Of a stretch of DNA of 64,000 nucleotides, positions 14,601-29,600 are shown piece by piece. Positions within the stretch are counted from its first letter, which is position 1. Each line of letters begins with the position of its first letter. Made by a program: the position numbers and the translations under genes. The DNA lies in NCBI GenBank assembly GCA_021292105.1, contig CM037857.1, positions 30,184,365 to 30,248,364 on the forward strand, in the 5' to 3' direction. The notes beneath the pieces were generated by a model. The model made no database searches. It had not been told where the DNA came from and worked only from the letters and a program-made list of their open reading frames with translations. The stretch is from Anadara kagoshimensis (taxonomy: Eukaryota; Mollusca; Bivalvia; Arcoida; Arcidae).

Positions 14601-17600
14601 AAATCTTTTCCAAGAAAACCTCTGAGTGCATGATCTTTACCCATACATCAAAATGATCATTGTATCAATACCTTCAATACTTATACAAAAAGATTATTGC
14701 TTTACATATTTTAAACGATTTCAGTATGCTTTGGCATCTGTAACCTTTAATTTTTTAACCCACAACCTTCATCCATATGTCAAAATGATTGTTGTATCAA
14801 TGTCTACAATATTCTAACATGTCTAATATACACACTTATACAAAATGTTTTAGTTTTCAAGATAATCAATAAATATCACAAAGGTAAAACATTCGGTCAC
14901 GACCTTGACCCCAATTTGAATTTAATTATAATATGTAAAAAAAAAACCTGAAAATCCATTGTCATTATCGACTCAAATAGCCCAGATATAATAATTTGAA
15001 GCTACATGTATTTTACTTTTTTTCAAAATTAAACACATTAATTTTTTTTTTTAAAAAAAATTAGAAAAATACTTTAAAAAGACTATGCTTTCAAAAATTT
15101 TGAAAATTTGGCTATTGATAATTTCAAATTTGTGTACCGGTTAACCTAGTATTTTTGTGAACTGCCTTGAGAACTGCCATCATCCCGTAGTCAGCATGAT
15201 GTTAATTTGTTCTGTTGATTCAGTACTTCCTTATTGTGATTTGAACTATTTGTTGCAACAACACATCTTTTTAGTGATATTCAAGTCAGGCCTTCAATAT
15301 AAAAAATTGTGATTTTTTTATGATATCCATTGTCTGCCGGCTATAATCTATGTTTCCATTCCTGGTAGCCAAAATCGCCATTTGCTACTAATTTTTGAGG
15401 AATTCTTTCAAAAAGTAACCTATTTCAGCAAATTTGTGGAAAAATACTTTAAAAAGGACTACTGGGTATGTTTTCACAAATTTTGGAAATTTGGCTACTA
15501 ATTATTTTAAATTTGTGGAAACCTAGTATAATTCATCTACCAGTAGTGATACTTGAACATGTAATACCTTTTTGACTTGCTGCAGACCATCAAGAGTTCT
15601 AAATTTACTCTGTAATAAGGATTCAAGTAAAGCTGATTGTGGTGTAGACTTCTGTTTCTGGTCTGTAGTTCCTGCAGACTGTTGGGGTTCTGCTTTTGCA
15701 CCCAGGGTTGGAAAAGACTGACTGCTATCATCATCAGTCTAAAAAAAAATAAAACACAATATTATATACATAATATGACAAAATATTAATCCTCTATTTA
15801 ACTTCAATTTAGATTGATAAATTGAATGAGGATATTATGTCCCAGTTAAGAATATTTTCTTTCATCAAGATATCACCAGCTATAAAGCTGAAGTAGCAGA
15901 AATCTTGACCTTTTAGGTTCTGAGGGCAATGTGCAGAGAGGTTTTGCTACTTATCAAACATGTTCAGGTGTCAATCAAAAATTTCAATTGCCAAAAATAA
16001 AACTGTAAAGGATATTAATTACACATAATTTTATTTAATCTTCTCTTTGTAACAGTCTTTATAACCCCCACTTAAAAGTGGGGGGTATATAGTGATAGGG
16101 GTGTCCATCCGTGTGTCTGTCTGTCCTTCTGTTACACCTTAGAGTACCTATCTCTTATCCACAACTCCTTCTAAACCCTTCCATGGATTTTCATGAAACT
16201 TTCACACAATCTTGGTGTATTTTTTGTGTGCTTGTGGCTCACAGTTTTTCTTGTTGAATTTGGATTGTGATGACAAATTTTGGTAGACAAATTTCCCTTT
16301 TATAGCAAAAATCAATTTTTTTGTTGCCATAGCATCTACAGAGAACCCTCTTTATAACAACCTTCTTTACAATGACATTTACACTCACTGACAAAAATTT
16401 TGAGGGAACAAAGTTGCACAGTGTGTTTTACCCTCCTTATAATGACATTTACAGCGTCCATCCCCGGCACTTGTTGTTGTACAAATGTACATTTAACATA
16501 GTAAGTATTTTCTTTATAACGATATCACTTAAATGACCAAACGACTGACCAAACATCAGAAGGAGTTCAGTGAGTTTACACCCCTATGACAAAAACCTGT
16601 CATATAACACCTGTGATAATAAGTTTTAATTACAGTACTTATAAATGAATCAATCAACCATGATTGTCACCTGTGCAAGGCCCTTCGTTTTGAATTTGGC
16701 ACGCGTTACACTATCTTTCAATATCCCTTGAAATACCATGAGCAGAACTGTCATTTCTTATATTTACAACTCTTTCTTTTAATAAATATTTTGTACCTTG
16801 GCCCTATTTATTCCATATCTGCTTGTGTGATATAGGGTTTTTAGCCATGCGAGATCGGCGTATTTCACACGATAACGTGACCCCCTGTGCGGGACATGAT
16901 GTAATATTGCGGTAAAATTGATACACATCAAGGGTCATTTCAACGGGAATTAAAATACAATTGCTTCTGTATGTTTTATCGAAGAGAGATACAGCCATAT
17001 TGTAAATATTTATGATTGAATGTTGCAATAGTAAGAATATTAAGAGTTTTAACTAAGCAAAATCATAAAGGTCATGATTTTTCCAATGCCAAGTTAGAAA
17101 TAAGGTGACATTTAAAATTCAAAACTGTTTCATTATTTAAATGTGCCAAAAATGTTGTTTTTATTTAACTAGGTTTAAAGTCTCCATTCATTAAAAATAA
17201 TGTATTGGTCACCGGGATAAACTAATGTATATTCATACATTTATTAGTAAATTCAACTTTCCTAATTATTTCTAATTAAGAGTTTTGAAGAGATGTGTCA
17301 CATTTTATCATTGAACTTTATCATAAATGTTATCTGTTTAAGATTTTGTTGTGAACTGAAATAATTTTAAATACTTATTTTATTACACAAAATGGTCAAT
17401 ATGTAGTATTATGTACTGATAGTTTGCCTTATAGTATAGAAGACTATAATGAAGGAACTGAACTTTCAGGGGTAGACAACTGTCAGTTTTTTTATAACAG
17501 CATTTTAGTTTAAACAATATTTATTCATGATTCAATACAAAACCAACTGTAAACTGGATTCAGAAACAAACCCAAGCTTATTTAAACCCATCTCTAGCAT

Positions 17601-20600
17601 TTTCTTTATAAAGACAAAATAATATAGTGACAAACTTGGTCGTTATAAAGAGGGTTGACTGGGTCCGGGCCATGTCTCATAATTGCTTTGGACGACTGTC
17701 ATAAAACTTTACATGAATAATTTTCATGGTTCAAAGGTGTGTTATGACCTATAAAAAAGGTCAAGGATTGCTAGAAAACATTAAATGTTGGGGGCGAGGG
17801 TATTTGGCTCTCAAGGGACAGTTCTTGTTAACTCTACTTACAAATGTGACATCAATATGACAAGGTTCAACTAATGAATCCTGGGTAGTCTCATCCTCAG
17901 TGTCTGCCTGAAAGAGCTGTGACGAACTTCTACTTAATGATAGGCTTGCTGAAACACCAAAAATAACATTTAACTACTGTTTATGCCACTGTGTTTGTTG
18001 GAGAAAATTTGGCAAAATTTCATAGAAAATCTAACTTTATGCATATCATAAATAAAAATGTCAAAATGTGAAACAAAATGACCACTAAAGACAAGGGGAT
18101 GTAAATCTTCAATCTTGCATTCAAAAATATGACCAAACAACCCCCATTTTTTAAAATGATGCATTTATTTATAAATTTAAGCCAAAAATGGACCTAAAAT
18201 TTATTATGGAAAACAGTCTGGGGAGCAAAATCCGCAGCAGAAATGTTCATGTAGTTTTGTTTTTGTGCAATAAAGATTTTAACAAAACTTTAGACCTAGT
18301 GTTTTAAATTATATATTTTTTTATTCACTTAAAATGCAAAACACAAAAAGTGGTAGCTTGACTTCTGTTGCCATGACAATTTTTGCCAAGTCCTTTTCTG
18401 TTTAGACTAAGGATGAAAATATGAAACTGTTGCAATGTCCTATGGACATTCACAACTGATGGATTGCTGGGCACACCCACAATGTTCCAACAAATGCCAG
18501 GCATGCTTGAATTACACACAGAAAGAACGAAAACTCTGCCTGAATTGTGCCATTTAATGACGTCACTGACACTAGTAGGTCATTAGTTGGCGTGATGCTG
18601 CTTTGGTACCATGATGGGGCCCAGTGGTTGAACATAAAAGGCATGACCGGGAATAAGTCAATTACCTTCAGCTTGAGTTGAAGCTAAAGCTGCTTCTTCT
18701 GCGGCTTTTCTGTCTGCTTCTTTAGATGCTTCCTCTGCTTCCTTCTTTTCACTATAGTGGAAAAATTAATTGGGAAAAATTTGGAAATGTTTAAAAAATA
18801 CAAGTTCATCTTAGCATTGGTGTAATTCTAAATCAACTAACTAACAAGACTTGGTTGACCCATTCTGGACAAAATTTCTACGTTTTCACAATGCTCAAGT
18901 ATACACCTTTTCACAATACTCAATTATACACCTTTTCACAATGCTCGATTATACACCTTTTCACAACACCTTTTCACAATGCTTGATTATACACCTTTTC
19001 ACAATGCTCGATTATTCACCTTTTCACAATGCTTGATTATACACTTTTTCAAAATCCTCAATTATACACCTTTTCACAATACTCGATTATACATCTTTTC
19101 ACAATACTCATAAACCTTTTCACACCCTTTTTTGCTCTCTAAAATCTAGCATTCTTTACTCACCTACAGAAGAATTTTAATGGGTCTAACCTTATTATCA
19201 AGAATACCATCAATAGTCAAATTTTATCATTTTGATGCCAGCAATTTCTATTTGTTGTTTCAAATATGAAAACGAGTTCTAGGGTGACTCAAAAGCCAAA
19301 GTCTAATGTCATTTCAATAAATGATGTTTCACAGTATATAGATTACTGGTATACTTTATGGTCGTTTCATTACCATGGTTACTGGGTAGCAGTTCTATTA
19401 TTTCTAATGGGGAAAACTTCACAAAGCTACTTTATTATGATGGCAAATTAAAATTCCAATTTCTGGCTGAAAGTACTAATGGGGGAAACACTTCACATGA
19501 CAGCATATTGAAATTCTAACTTTTCATCCATTTCATTTTCTACTCTTAAAAGTTTTTATATATATCTTTCTGACCACTGCTGTAGGTGAGAGGACATGGG
19601 TTCTAAACCTGAGCGGGTCTTATCCAATACTTGAAAATGGGTAATGACTATTCTTTTGCCAAACACTCAGCATTTTGAAATGAATGTCACTGTTCGTTTG
19701 GATGGGAACTTAAAATAAATCAGGTAGGCTTGGCACAATAGAGAACCCTATAACAGAATCAGCATAGCACACAAGCAAATTGCTTCATATTCCCCTATAG
19801 CTGGTGATGTCCCAATATAAGTGAAATATTCTTGACTGGGATATTAAACACCATTACTCAACTCTCTTTTATACTAGATATCAACATGTATAGATTTATT
19901 TCTCTCTCTCTCTCTCTCTTGTATTTTTAATTCTTTAAGTTAGTTTATGTAGTCATGTATAACTACTACACCTAGATAAAAAATAAATCCATGCATAGCA
20001 TGCAGTCTTTGATCATCTAAAATAGAATTAGTTTAAAAAAAAGCTAAATGGGCCTTATACTCCTTTCACCCAGGTGAGCTAAACTATACAGGTCTTTAAA
20101 CCATAATTTTTTTTATTGTAATTATTCAGTTTTATATATATTGATGGATAGTGAAGTGTTAGTAATGGCATTCATTAAAACCATGCATAAAGAAGGAATG
20201 GGTTGTCTAATTTAAAAAAAAAAAAAAAGTTAATTGCTAAGGTAACTTGTGCAAAAAAAGTTATTTTGTAATTTTGAAACAGTATTTTGTATACTAGCAA
20301 TAGCTATTTCTGCAATAACTAATAGTTAACTGGTAACTTCCAAATAGTTTATTACTGGTATTCACACATCCAAAATACTTAATTCACATACATGTATTCG
20401 CAATAGTTTTTTCATATTTTCACAATAGATATTTTGTACATTCACAATAGATATTTTGTACATTCACAATAACAATTTTGTAATTTTGGAATAGTAAATT
20501 TTGTAATTGACAAACAATTATTTTGAATATTCCAAATAGTATTTTGAAAATATGAAATACCATTTCGAAAATAGGAAAACTATTTTGAAGATACCAAACT

Positions 20601-23600
20601 ACTTTTGCAAATAGACATATGATATAGATAGGAATTAACTACTGTAATATTGGAACTAGCTTTTGTGAATTCACATGTGTATAAATCTAATTCAAATGTT
20701 CAAAATACTAATTATATAATTTTAAAATGCTATTTCTAAATTACAAATAACTTATTTTTACATATGTCAACACATGGGCTCCGTATTTTCATGATGAGAT
20801 GCAAAAACAATAAAATAGAACATGTGCATGTGTGTGTATGTAATTTCTTATGAATCATATGTTAATGTTTAAGACAAGTTATAAACTGAACTACGTCAAA
20901 CCTGGGTTCCTCTTTGTTTTGATTTATACTTTGTTCACTTGGACTTATTATTCCCTGTTCACTGCAAATACCAATCAATATGAATCAGAAATGGGGGTGG
21001 GGCACTATCAAACAGCACTTAATTAGCTGTATCTGATCAGCTTTTCAGCATCTGTTATTTATCTCTCAATCCCAGAATTAAAATTTAAAATGTATTGAAA
21101 ATTTCTTAATTTTGAAAACTTGGGTGTCATTTGAATGCAAGATGGTGACATTTCCACACACAATGACAATTTTACATTTAACTGTGAAAAATCATGAAAA
21201 ATTGACCACGAATAGATGGTTTTATATGAAATAAAGGAGGATTTTACAAAGTCTCTGAATACTTCTTGCATGTCGCTGTATATTATGTTGGACTTACATT
21301 TGTATCTGTTCCCACAATGCTGGTAATTTATCATCCCACTGTCCACTCTTTATCAGTTCTACTTCTTTTTTTGTTTGCCTATAAATAAATAGTGTAAAAC
21401 TGATTGTCAGAATCACAGTGAGTTATCGGTATGCTCAAATATGTCAAAGTCTAATTTCGATGACATAAATTTTGGTTGTTAAATTGGCAAATAACAATGA
21501 TTGAACAAATGGTGACCATGAAATAGAGGTCTAACTGTATATAGAATCATGTCTTGTTAATAACAGTGATTCTGTTACATTTTTTCAAAACTATCTTAAG
21601 AACTGCTTTTCTAGTTGGGAAAATTTGAAGTTCTGAGATACAGCAAACTGTATAATGACATGCTTGTAATAGCTTAGGATCCTCAATACAAATGTGTTAT
21701 AATGTGACAATATCTAAAAGTTTGTGGGCATGGACAACTAGATAAAATTTGCTAGTAAATCACTATTGCTATGGGAAAGGACTAGGTTCACGAAGGGGCG
21801 TATTTGGCCTAATCTCGGATTTGGCCCGAATTCACTCTTATGATTTTATAAGTAGTATAGAAACACAAAATGTATTTTATTCAGATAATTTTCCTCGTTG
21901 GTTACCATGGCAACCGATCAAAAACAGACCCCTTGTTTCAGATAAAATCTGAACTTGGTGCTTTTGAAACAATGACATTTGCATACATATCATTGTTATA
22001 TTTATAAAAATCGTTTTGAAACAATCCAAAATTGCATGAATAGGATTAAACTTATTACTCAATCAAAAAAAATACATAATTTGATAAAATAATATTTTTA
22101 TTTGTTGTCATGGCAACCAAAATACTAGTTTCAGTACTATGAAACATCTTTGTTTTATTTTTCCAATGCCTTAACACGCACATAGTTTCATATCAATTTA
22201 GAGGACATGTTCTCAAAAAATCATTATTACAGAATTCTATGATAATGCGATTTCCTTTAAAAACAAAATACAACATTTTAGGTAAAAAAATAATACGTAT
22301 CCATAGCAACAATGCGGGTGCAATATATTATAACCATGTTAATAATGAAGTTTGACTTTTCGTTTTATTGGCATAGTGTGAGGTTTAAACAATATTACCA
22401 AGCATGCATATTCTTTTTAACATTTTCTTTTTTTTCTTTTGATGAAAAGGTCTTTTTAAATAAAACACTAGTTGCTATAGTAATAGCCACTAACCAATTT
22501 AAAACAAAAGGTCAATTTCGTCTGTCGGTTCGCGGATCACATTTATCCGGATACGCTGGTGTCTTACTTCATCCAGGTACTGATCTACATGGTGTAAATT
22601 AACAAGAGGCCCATGGGCCTGATACGCTCACCTGACAACTAATGGCTAGCTGATAGATTTAAAGAAAACATAAATACTAAACCCCAATGACTTTTTTCTT
22701 TAAATCATGATAACTGTTGTATCAATACCTACAACATTCTAATATAAAAGCCTATACAAAAAGTTAATAGTTTTCAAGATAGTTAACCATTTCAGTATTG
22801 TTTCACATCTGTGACCTTGACCTTTGAACTCATGACCTTTTTCTATACATCAATATGATCGTTGTATCAATACCTACAACATTCTAATATACATGCCTAT
22901 ACAAAAAGTTTATAGTTTTCAAGATAATTAACCATTTCGGTATTGTTTCGCATATGTGACCTTGACCTTTAAACCCATAACCTTTTTCTATACATCAAAA
23001 TGATTGTTGTATCAATATCTACAACATTCTAATATACATGCATATACAAAAAGTTTATAGTTTTCGAGATAATTAACCATTACGGTATTGTTTCGCATCT
23101 GTGACCTTGACCTTTGAACCCATGACCTTTTTCTATACATCAAAATGATCGTTGTATCAATACTTACAACATTCTAATATACATGCCTATACAAAAAGTT
23201 TATAGTTTTTGAGATAATTAACCATTTGGGTATTGTTTTGCATCTGTGACCTTGACCTTTGAACCCATGACCTTTTTCTATACATCAAAATGATCATTGT
23301 ATCAATACCTACAACATTCTAATATACATGCCTATACAAAATGTTAATAGTTTTCGAGATAATTAACCATTTCTGTATTGTTTCGCATCTGTGACCTTGA
23401 CCTTTGAACCCATGACCTTTTTCTATACATCAAAATGATCGTTGTATCAATACCTACAACATTCTAATATACATGCCTATACAAAATGTTTATAGTTTTC
23501 GAGATAATTAACCATTTCGGTATTGTTTCGCATCTGTGACCTTGACCTTTGAACCCATGACCTTTTTCTATACATCAAAATGATCGTTGTATCAATACCT

Positions 23601-26600
23601 ACAACATTCTAATATACATGCCTATACAAAAAGTTTATAGTTTTCAAGATAATTAACCATTTCGGTATTGTTTCACATCTGTGACCTTGACCTTTGAACC
23701 CATGACCTTTTTCTATACATCAAAATGATCGTTGTATCAATACCTACAACATTCTAATATACATGCCTATACAAAAAGTTTATAGTTTTCGAGATAATAA
23801 TTATAATCAGAGGTAAAAAAAATTAGGTCACGACCTTCACAATTGACCTTGACCTCAATTTGAAGATACTAACAAGAAGATGTCAAAACTGAAAACCCCA
23901 TGTCATTATCTGGTCAAATAGTCAAGTTATAACAATTTGAAGCTATTTTACGATTTTTTCAAAATTAAACGCAAAAACGCGTAACCTATTTTTTATCCGA
24001 ATTTCACAAAATGAACAAACTATAGGCTTAAGACCCTAGAGAAGCCAAATATCACATCAGATTTTTTCTCCAATCAGTACTTTCGGAGAAGAAGATTTTT
24101 TAAGATTTTTGCACCCCTAGGTCACCTTGACCTAGTTATGGTAGCCATGGCAACGCCACGAACAAATCTGAATTGCACCGGCCCATATATACTTCTGACA
24201 AAGTTTCATTAAAAACTGTCCAGTAGTTTCAGAGGAGAAGTCGAAAATAGGTGTTAACGACGCACACACGCACACACGCACACACGCACATACACACGCT
24301 GCGCTATGCCATAAGCTCACATGACCTTCGGTCAGGTGAGCTAAAAACTGACTGTACATAAATACTGATATAATCATCCTATTTAAACTCCAGAATGTTC
24401 AATGTCCATAACGATTTAAACACAACGGTAGCTCATTCTATATGTGGGAGGTCGCGACTGGTAATGACAAAAACTTTGAAGTATTTAGAGACCGTTATTT
24501 CGACAAACACTGGCATTTAAAAATGCAAGCCACCACAGGGACCTTAACACCGATGCCTCGTGTCACTGTAGGCTTGACACAACAAAGAACCATCACCCCA
24601 GTACACTGCCCTGAGCACATTTCAAATGCCACTTCACTTAAACCTAGTGATGTATCGATATAAGTGAATTATTCTTGACTGCGACGTTAAACCCACATTC
24701 AATCAATCCAAGAAATAGTAAACTTGGCAATAACGATAATATTTCATATGCAGTAGCAGCGGCATATGGATCCTTTGGCTCATCAAGTTTGACCCTGTCA
24801 CTTGACCTTCAATTTAAATATTTATTAAGAATGCTCGATTATGAAGTACAGGGTTACTTACTTCATATAAGACGTTTGCTTTTAGCCTTTTTTTTAAAAA
24901 AATTTACAAAAATACGATATTTTGGCAGAGTGTTTATAACCACGGGCAAATCTATTCAAACCGTGTTATTGTATGCGTATATTCACGCCTGAATGCGTTC
25001 ATTTATCAAGTATGATCCCTATTTGCATTGTATAGACTCCCCCATATTTTCAAAAACTCTACTGACACGGGTTAATAAATTAGCAGTGAACCATCGGCCC
25101 TCATTCAATCACAAATGCTGATGTGGGTGATGCTGCTGCTGCTGCTGATGATGATGATGATGAGAGAGATGGTCAAAATGTTGATATTGAGACAATTTTA
25201 GCTCCATCACATTCTTAAAGTAGTGGGGACACCATGAATGCGGGATAAAAACTAGCGTCAACTAACTTACCGTAAATCCGGGGACGCGAGTTTTGTATTT
25301 ACATAGGTATATATTCCGCGCATCACTAGTGTTGGTCGAGTTTTTAAAAATGTTTCCAATATCTACACACTATACATATGTCGCAAAATTACTTGTGACA
25401 TTAACGCATCAAGAAGGTACTTGTACAAATATGTGACATGATCTGTAAGGGTACAACACTCGTCGGTGAGACACTTTTACCGAACGCTGTATTAACATTA
25501 TTTTAAATGCCTTAACCGAGGGAAGTATATTTCATATTTGACTACTTATCCTATAAAATTATTGGAAATTTTAAAAGTAGGTATTTAATTCCCTTCCGGG
25601 TTTGGTTCAAAAATACCCTTTTTTTCTAATAGTTTCAACTTTCATATTTAAAGGTACCCTCGCATAGTGAATATTTTACCAACCTTGCCAATTACGAGCT
25701 TTAGCTTCCGATGTGAAAGAGTATATTTTAGTGTTATATAACAAAACCTAACTAGGAATATATAACCAAAACTTTTCATATGCGTCTGTGTCTTAGGAAA
25801 TGTTGAATTATATATTTAAGTACATTTTGTCTAATTTACCAGCCGCGTGACTAAAACATTGAACAATTTAATACTGACAAACTTTAAATAAGTTGATCAA
25901 TACGAGTTGGTATTTTAGTTGGAACAATTAATACTAGTCCGACTAATCAGCCCACTAAACCCCCATTTTAATTTTTTGACTTTTTGGAGGTTTGTGGTCT
26001 GACAGCTTCCATTATTGAATTCTTGAAATTTCTGGCGAAAACGACAGAAACGAAAACACGCGTCGATAATTTCCAGTATTTCCTTACCTCGCTCTTGTTG
26101 ACAACATGGAACGCTTCCTAAAACATTATTCTACCGATCCATGCTTAATTTTTAATTAAAATCAATCGATATCGGTAGAAATACAAGGTTTTCTGATGTC
26201 TCTTCAGCTCTCTGTCACTTTCACATCGTGAAGACATTACTAATTTGCATTGACCAATCAGATCGCGCGTTGCATTTGGATGGTGAAACTCTCAGTTCCA
26301 TCTTTAGAAAGCACAGTACTTAATTTGAGAAATTAGACAATTGCATAAAAATTGAACAAGTTGGCAAAAAATATAAAACGAGTTGACAAAAGTCGGAACT
26401 GGACCATATTGACACCGTATTGACATATTGATTAGTAGACACCGCGCGGGGATACTATGGGTCTACGTCATAAACGTTTATATGCGGTAGAAAAGTCGGT
26501 ATGAAATAACAAAAAATTGTGAACATTGATGAGAACGGTTAACTAATTACATCCAAAAGAGAGAGAGAAAAAAAAATAATGAGGTCGGTCGTGTCCGAAC

Positions 26601-29600
26601 ATCCATCCATCAAGTTTGAATGCCAACACGCTAACCATTGCACCATGTACAACATTACGCAACGCTGCTTTTAAAATTATCTTATTTTTGATACTGATAA
26701 ATGGTCGTGTTTTTTGGCAATTTTTATATCTTTTTTGTTATTCTGTTAATTATTAAACTGTCGATAATGTCAACATGTAGATGTTTCTTTCCAATCCATT
26801 TTTATTGGGGTTTATTTCAACATTGACTGTATTTTACGTTTTCACTGTGTCCGGGTCGCGCACTGTCTCGTACGGAATCATTATTTCCACATTGTGAGAA
26901 ACATTAGGTAAATTTCCTAAAATTATTTTATCACCTAAATTACACCAAGCAAAAAAAGACAGAAAGAACCATATTCGTATACATTTTGGCAACAGTTTAA
27001 ATCCCGGTTTACGTCAGGGTTTGGAAGGTGCTCCAAAAGGAGGAAGGAGTTACCATGAAAAACGAAGCGTCGACGTGAAAATTGACAATTTTTCACACAC
27101 ATTTTGTTAAAATGAAGGGTGTGCGCAGCCATTAACCACAAAATGTTGTATATAGATCGAAAGATATTACAAAAACCATTTAATACTGAAAAAATGGTGG
27201 TGGTTAACGAATGCGCACATATTAAATTTTTGAAATGTGTGCAACAAAAATGCACATTTTCTCAATTTTGTGCGTTGCTAACCAACTTTATGGCGATTTA
27301 TCATAATCCTGGGTAATATTTTGCTGAAAAAAAAAACACACAGGGTGCAAGTACTGATATTACTTAATATAAAACGAAAGATATTTTGGTGATTATTCTG
27401 TCATTATTTTTTACCAAAATTTAGGCCGATACAGGCGCAAAACGAATTTAGCCCTTTAGTGGTCAAATTGGGAAAATTTTAGTCATTTTTCCCCAGGAAA
27501 CACTATCCAGGGATCGAATTTTAGTGGAAATACTCGCCAAATGCGAGTGGAATTTCAATTTAGTGAGTTGAAGCTACATCATGCCGGCAAATTTTAGCAA
27601 GTGGTTTTTTTTTTCATTGCCAAGTTTCACTTTTGAGCGTCAGGATCATTAGAACATTTGATGCAAGGATTATTTCTCCTGCCTTAAAGCGTTTTACGGA
27701 ACCAGAGTAATACACAAGAAAATGAAACGACCTTGTAAGGTCAATGCCGGCATGAGTCAACAAATTACGACTTTTTTTAGTAACATGTAGACTGAACAAT
27801 GAAACCATGAACATTTTAATGAGAATTGACATGAGTGGGAAGGCACTGGACAATTTTGAGCCAAGGCCATTTGTTACACGGTGGTATAATGGACAGAAAA
27901 CAAAGAGGCCAAATACTGTACCTTATAGCCCTAACCAATAGTTTTTTGTTGTATTTTAGCTGTTTAAATTGTTTAATTACATATTAAAAAATTTAGCAAG
28001 TGAAAATTTATTTTAGCAAGTAGAAAAAATCAGCACTAGCTTTTTTTAGCAAGTGATCAAAAATGGAAAAATCAATCCCTGCTACCTTTATTTGCTAGTA
28101 ATTTTAGGCAAACAAAATCACAGAATAAGAATGTGAATTTAGGCAAAAATAAACTGAATGAAGTAAGAGTAACCATAGTGACCAATTACTTGTATTTTTG
28201 CTGTTGTTCTGTGACTTTTCTTTTTAATTCCTCAATTCTTTCAATGGCAAGCTTTCTTATAATTTGATGTCCAGGAGTTTCAACTGTCTGTGGCTCTCCT
28301 CTTTCACCTCTCTTACGCCTAACAATAAGAAGAATAAATATTATACATTGTACATCCTATCTAAACAGGTGGGACCACTGGGGTAGCACAGTTGGAGTGC
28401 TCGCTCTGCAAGTGGGGGGTCGTGGGTATGAACCCAAACTGGGACTGACCCAAGTCTTGAAAGTTGGTAATGACTGTTTTTTTTTGCCAAGCACTCTGCA
28501 TTACGAAACAAAAGTCATGAATGGGAACTTAAACTAGGTCCTGTGTCACAGTAGGCTTGGCACAATAAAAAACCCTGATGTATAATGCCATCATTGCAAT
28601 GCACAGGCAAACTTTCTGCACCTTTGCCTATAGCTGGCAACGTCTCGACATTAGTGAGATATTCTTGACTGGGAAATTAAAAACATTACTCAACTCAAAT
28701 AAACAGGAGGTGCTTACTCTTCCAGAACACCTGGCCTTACTTACGGGGTGTAAGTTCTTGTGGGGGGGTTGATTCCAACATGGACTGGCATGTTTGATTT
28801 CGATAACATAAACATCCAATTTTTTATAAGTCTTAGTAAAACCAGGATTCAAGTCCTTCTTCTAAGTGAAGAGCACTGTTAAAATCTATGTAAGGCCTTT
28901 CAATTAGCAAGAACAAAGGTGCATTTGTAAATTATAATTCATATTAAAAAAATGAAAGTAAAAAATAAAATAAGAAAGGATTTCCATTTCAGTGAATATT
29001 TCTTAATTTTTAAGTTTCAATTTTTATATGAATTTCCCAATAATACATTTGAAGAAACATAAATTCCAGCTTGATCTGAAAAATTTGTTAAATTTAAAAA
29101 GAATCAATGTTTCTTCAATTCAAAGTTGATTTTGAATTGAATAAAAAAACCACAGGGATGAAGATTAGCAGGGACCCAGTAGCCCATGGCTATTAAAAAT
29201 CAGTCTGGGCTCTTTTATGTTTACACATTTTAGCTATTCATCACTATTAAAACTTCTTTTCTGAAGTGAACTGGGCCCCAAACTCTAAATAGTTAAGCTT
29301 CATCCCTGAATCAATTTCAAATTTTGTATTAAAACATTACCTTGCCATTTAAAAAAAAAAAAAGAAAATTGGCAATCATACATTTAAAGAAATAAAGTCT
29401 AGGTTTATTTTAACAAAATGAACCATTTAAAACCCATGTCAGTTTTAGTTTACAAATTTAAATATTTAAATTAAAAAATTTATCAAACAATCACTTACTT
29501 TGGTGTTTCAACTTTCTCTAACAAATCTGAATATTGCAAGGCACAATTCTGAAATGAAAGTGGTAAGTTGTCAATATGCATTTATAGCTATATGCAATTT

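Noticed and set aside
25130..25165. CTGATGA near 25146 as a hammerhead core
   Set aside because: Part of a CTG/ATG microsatellite with no GAAA or pairing stems.
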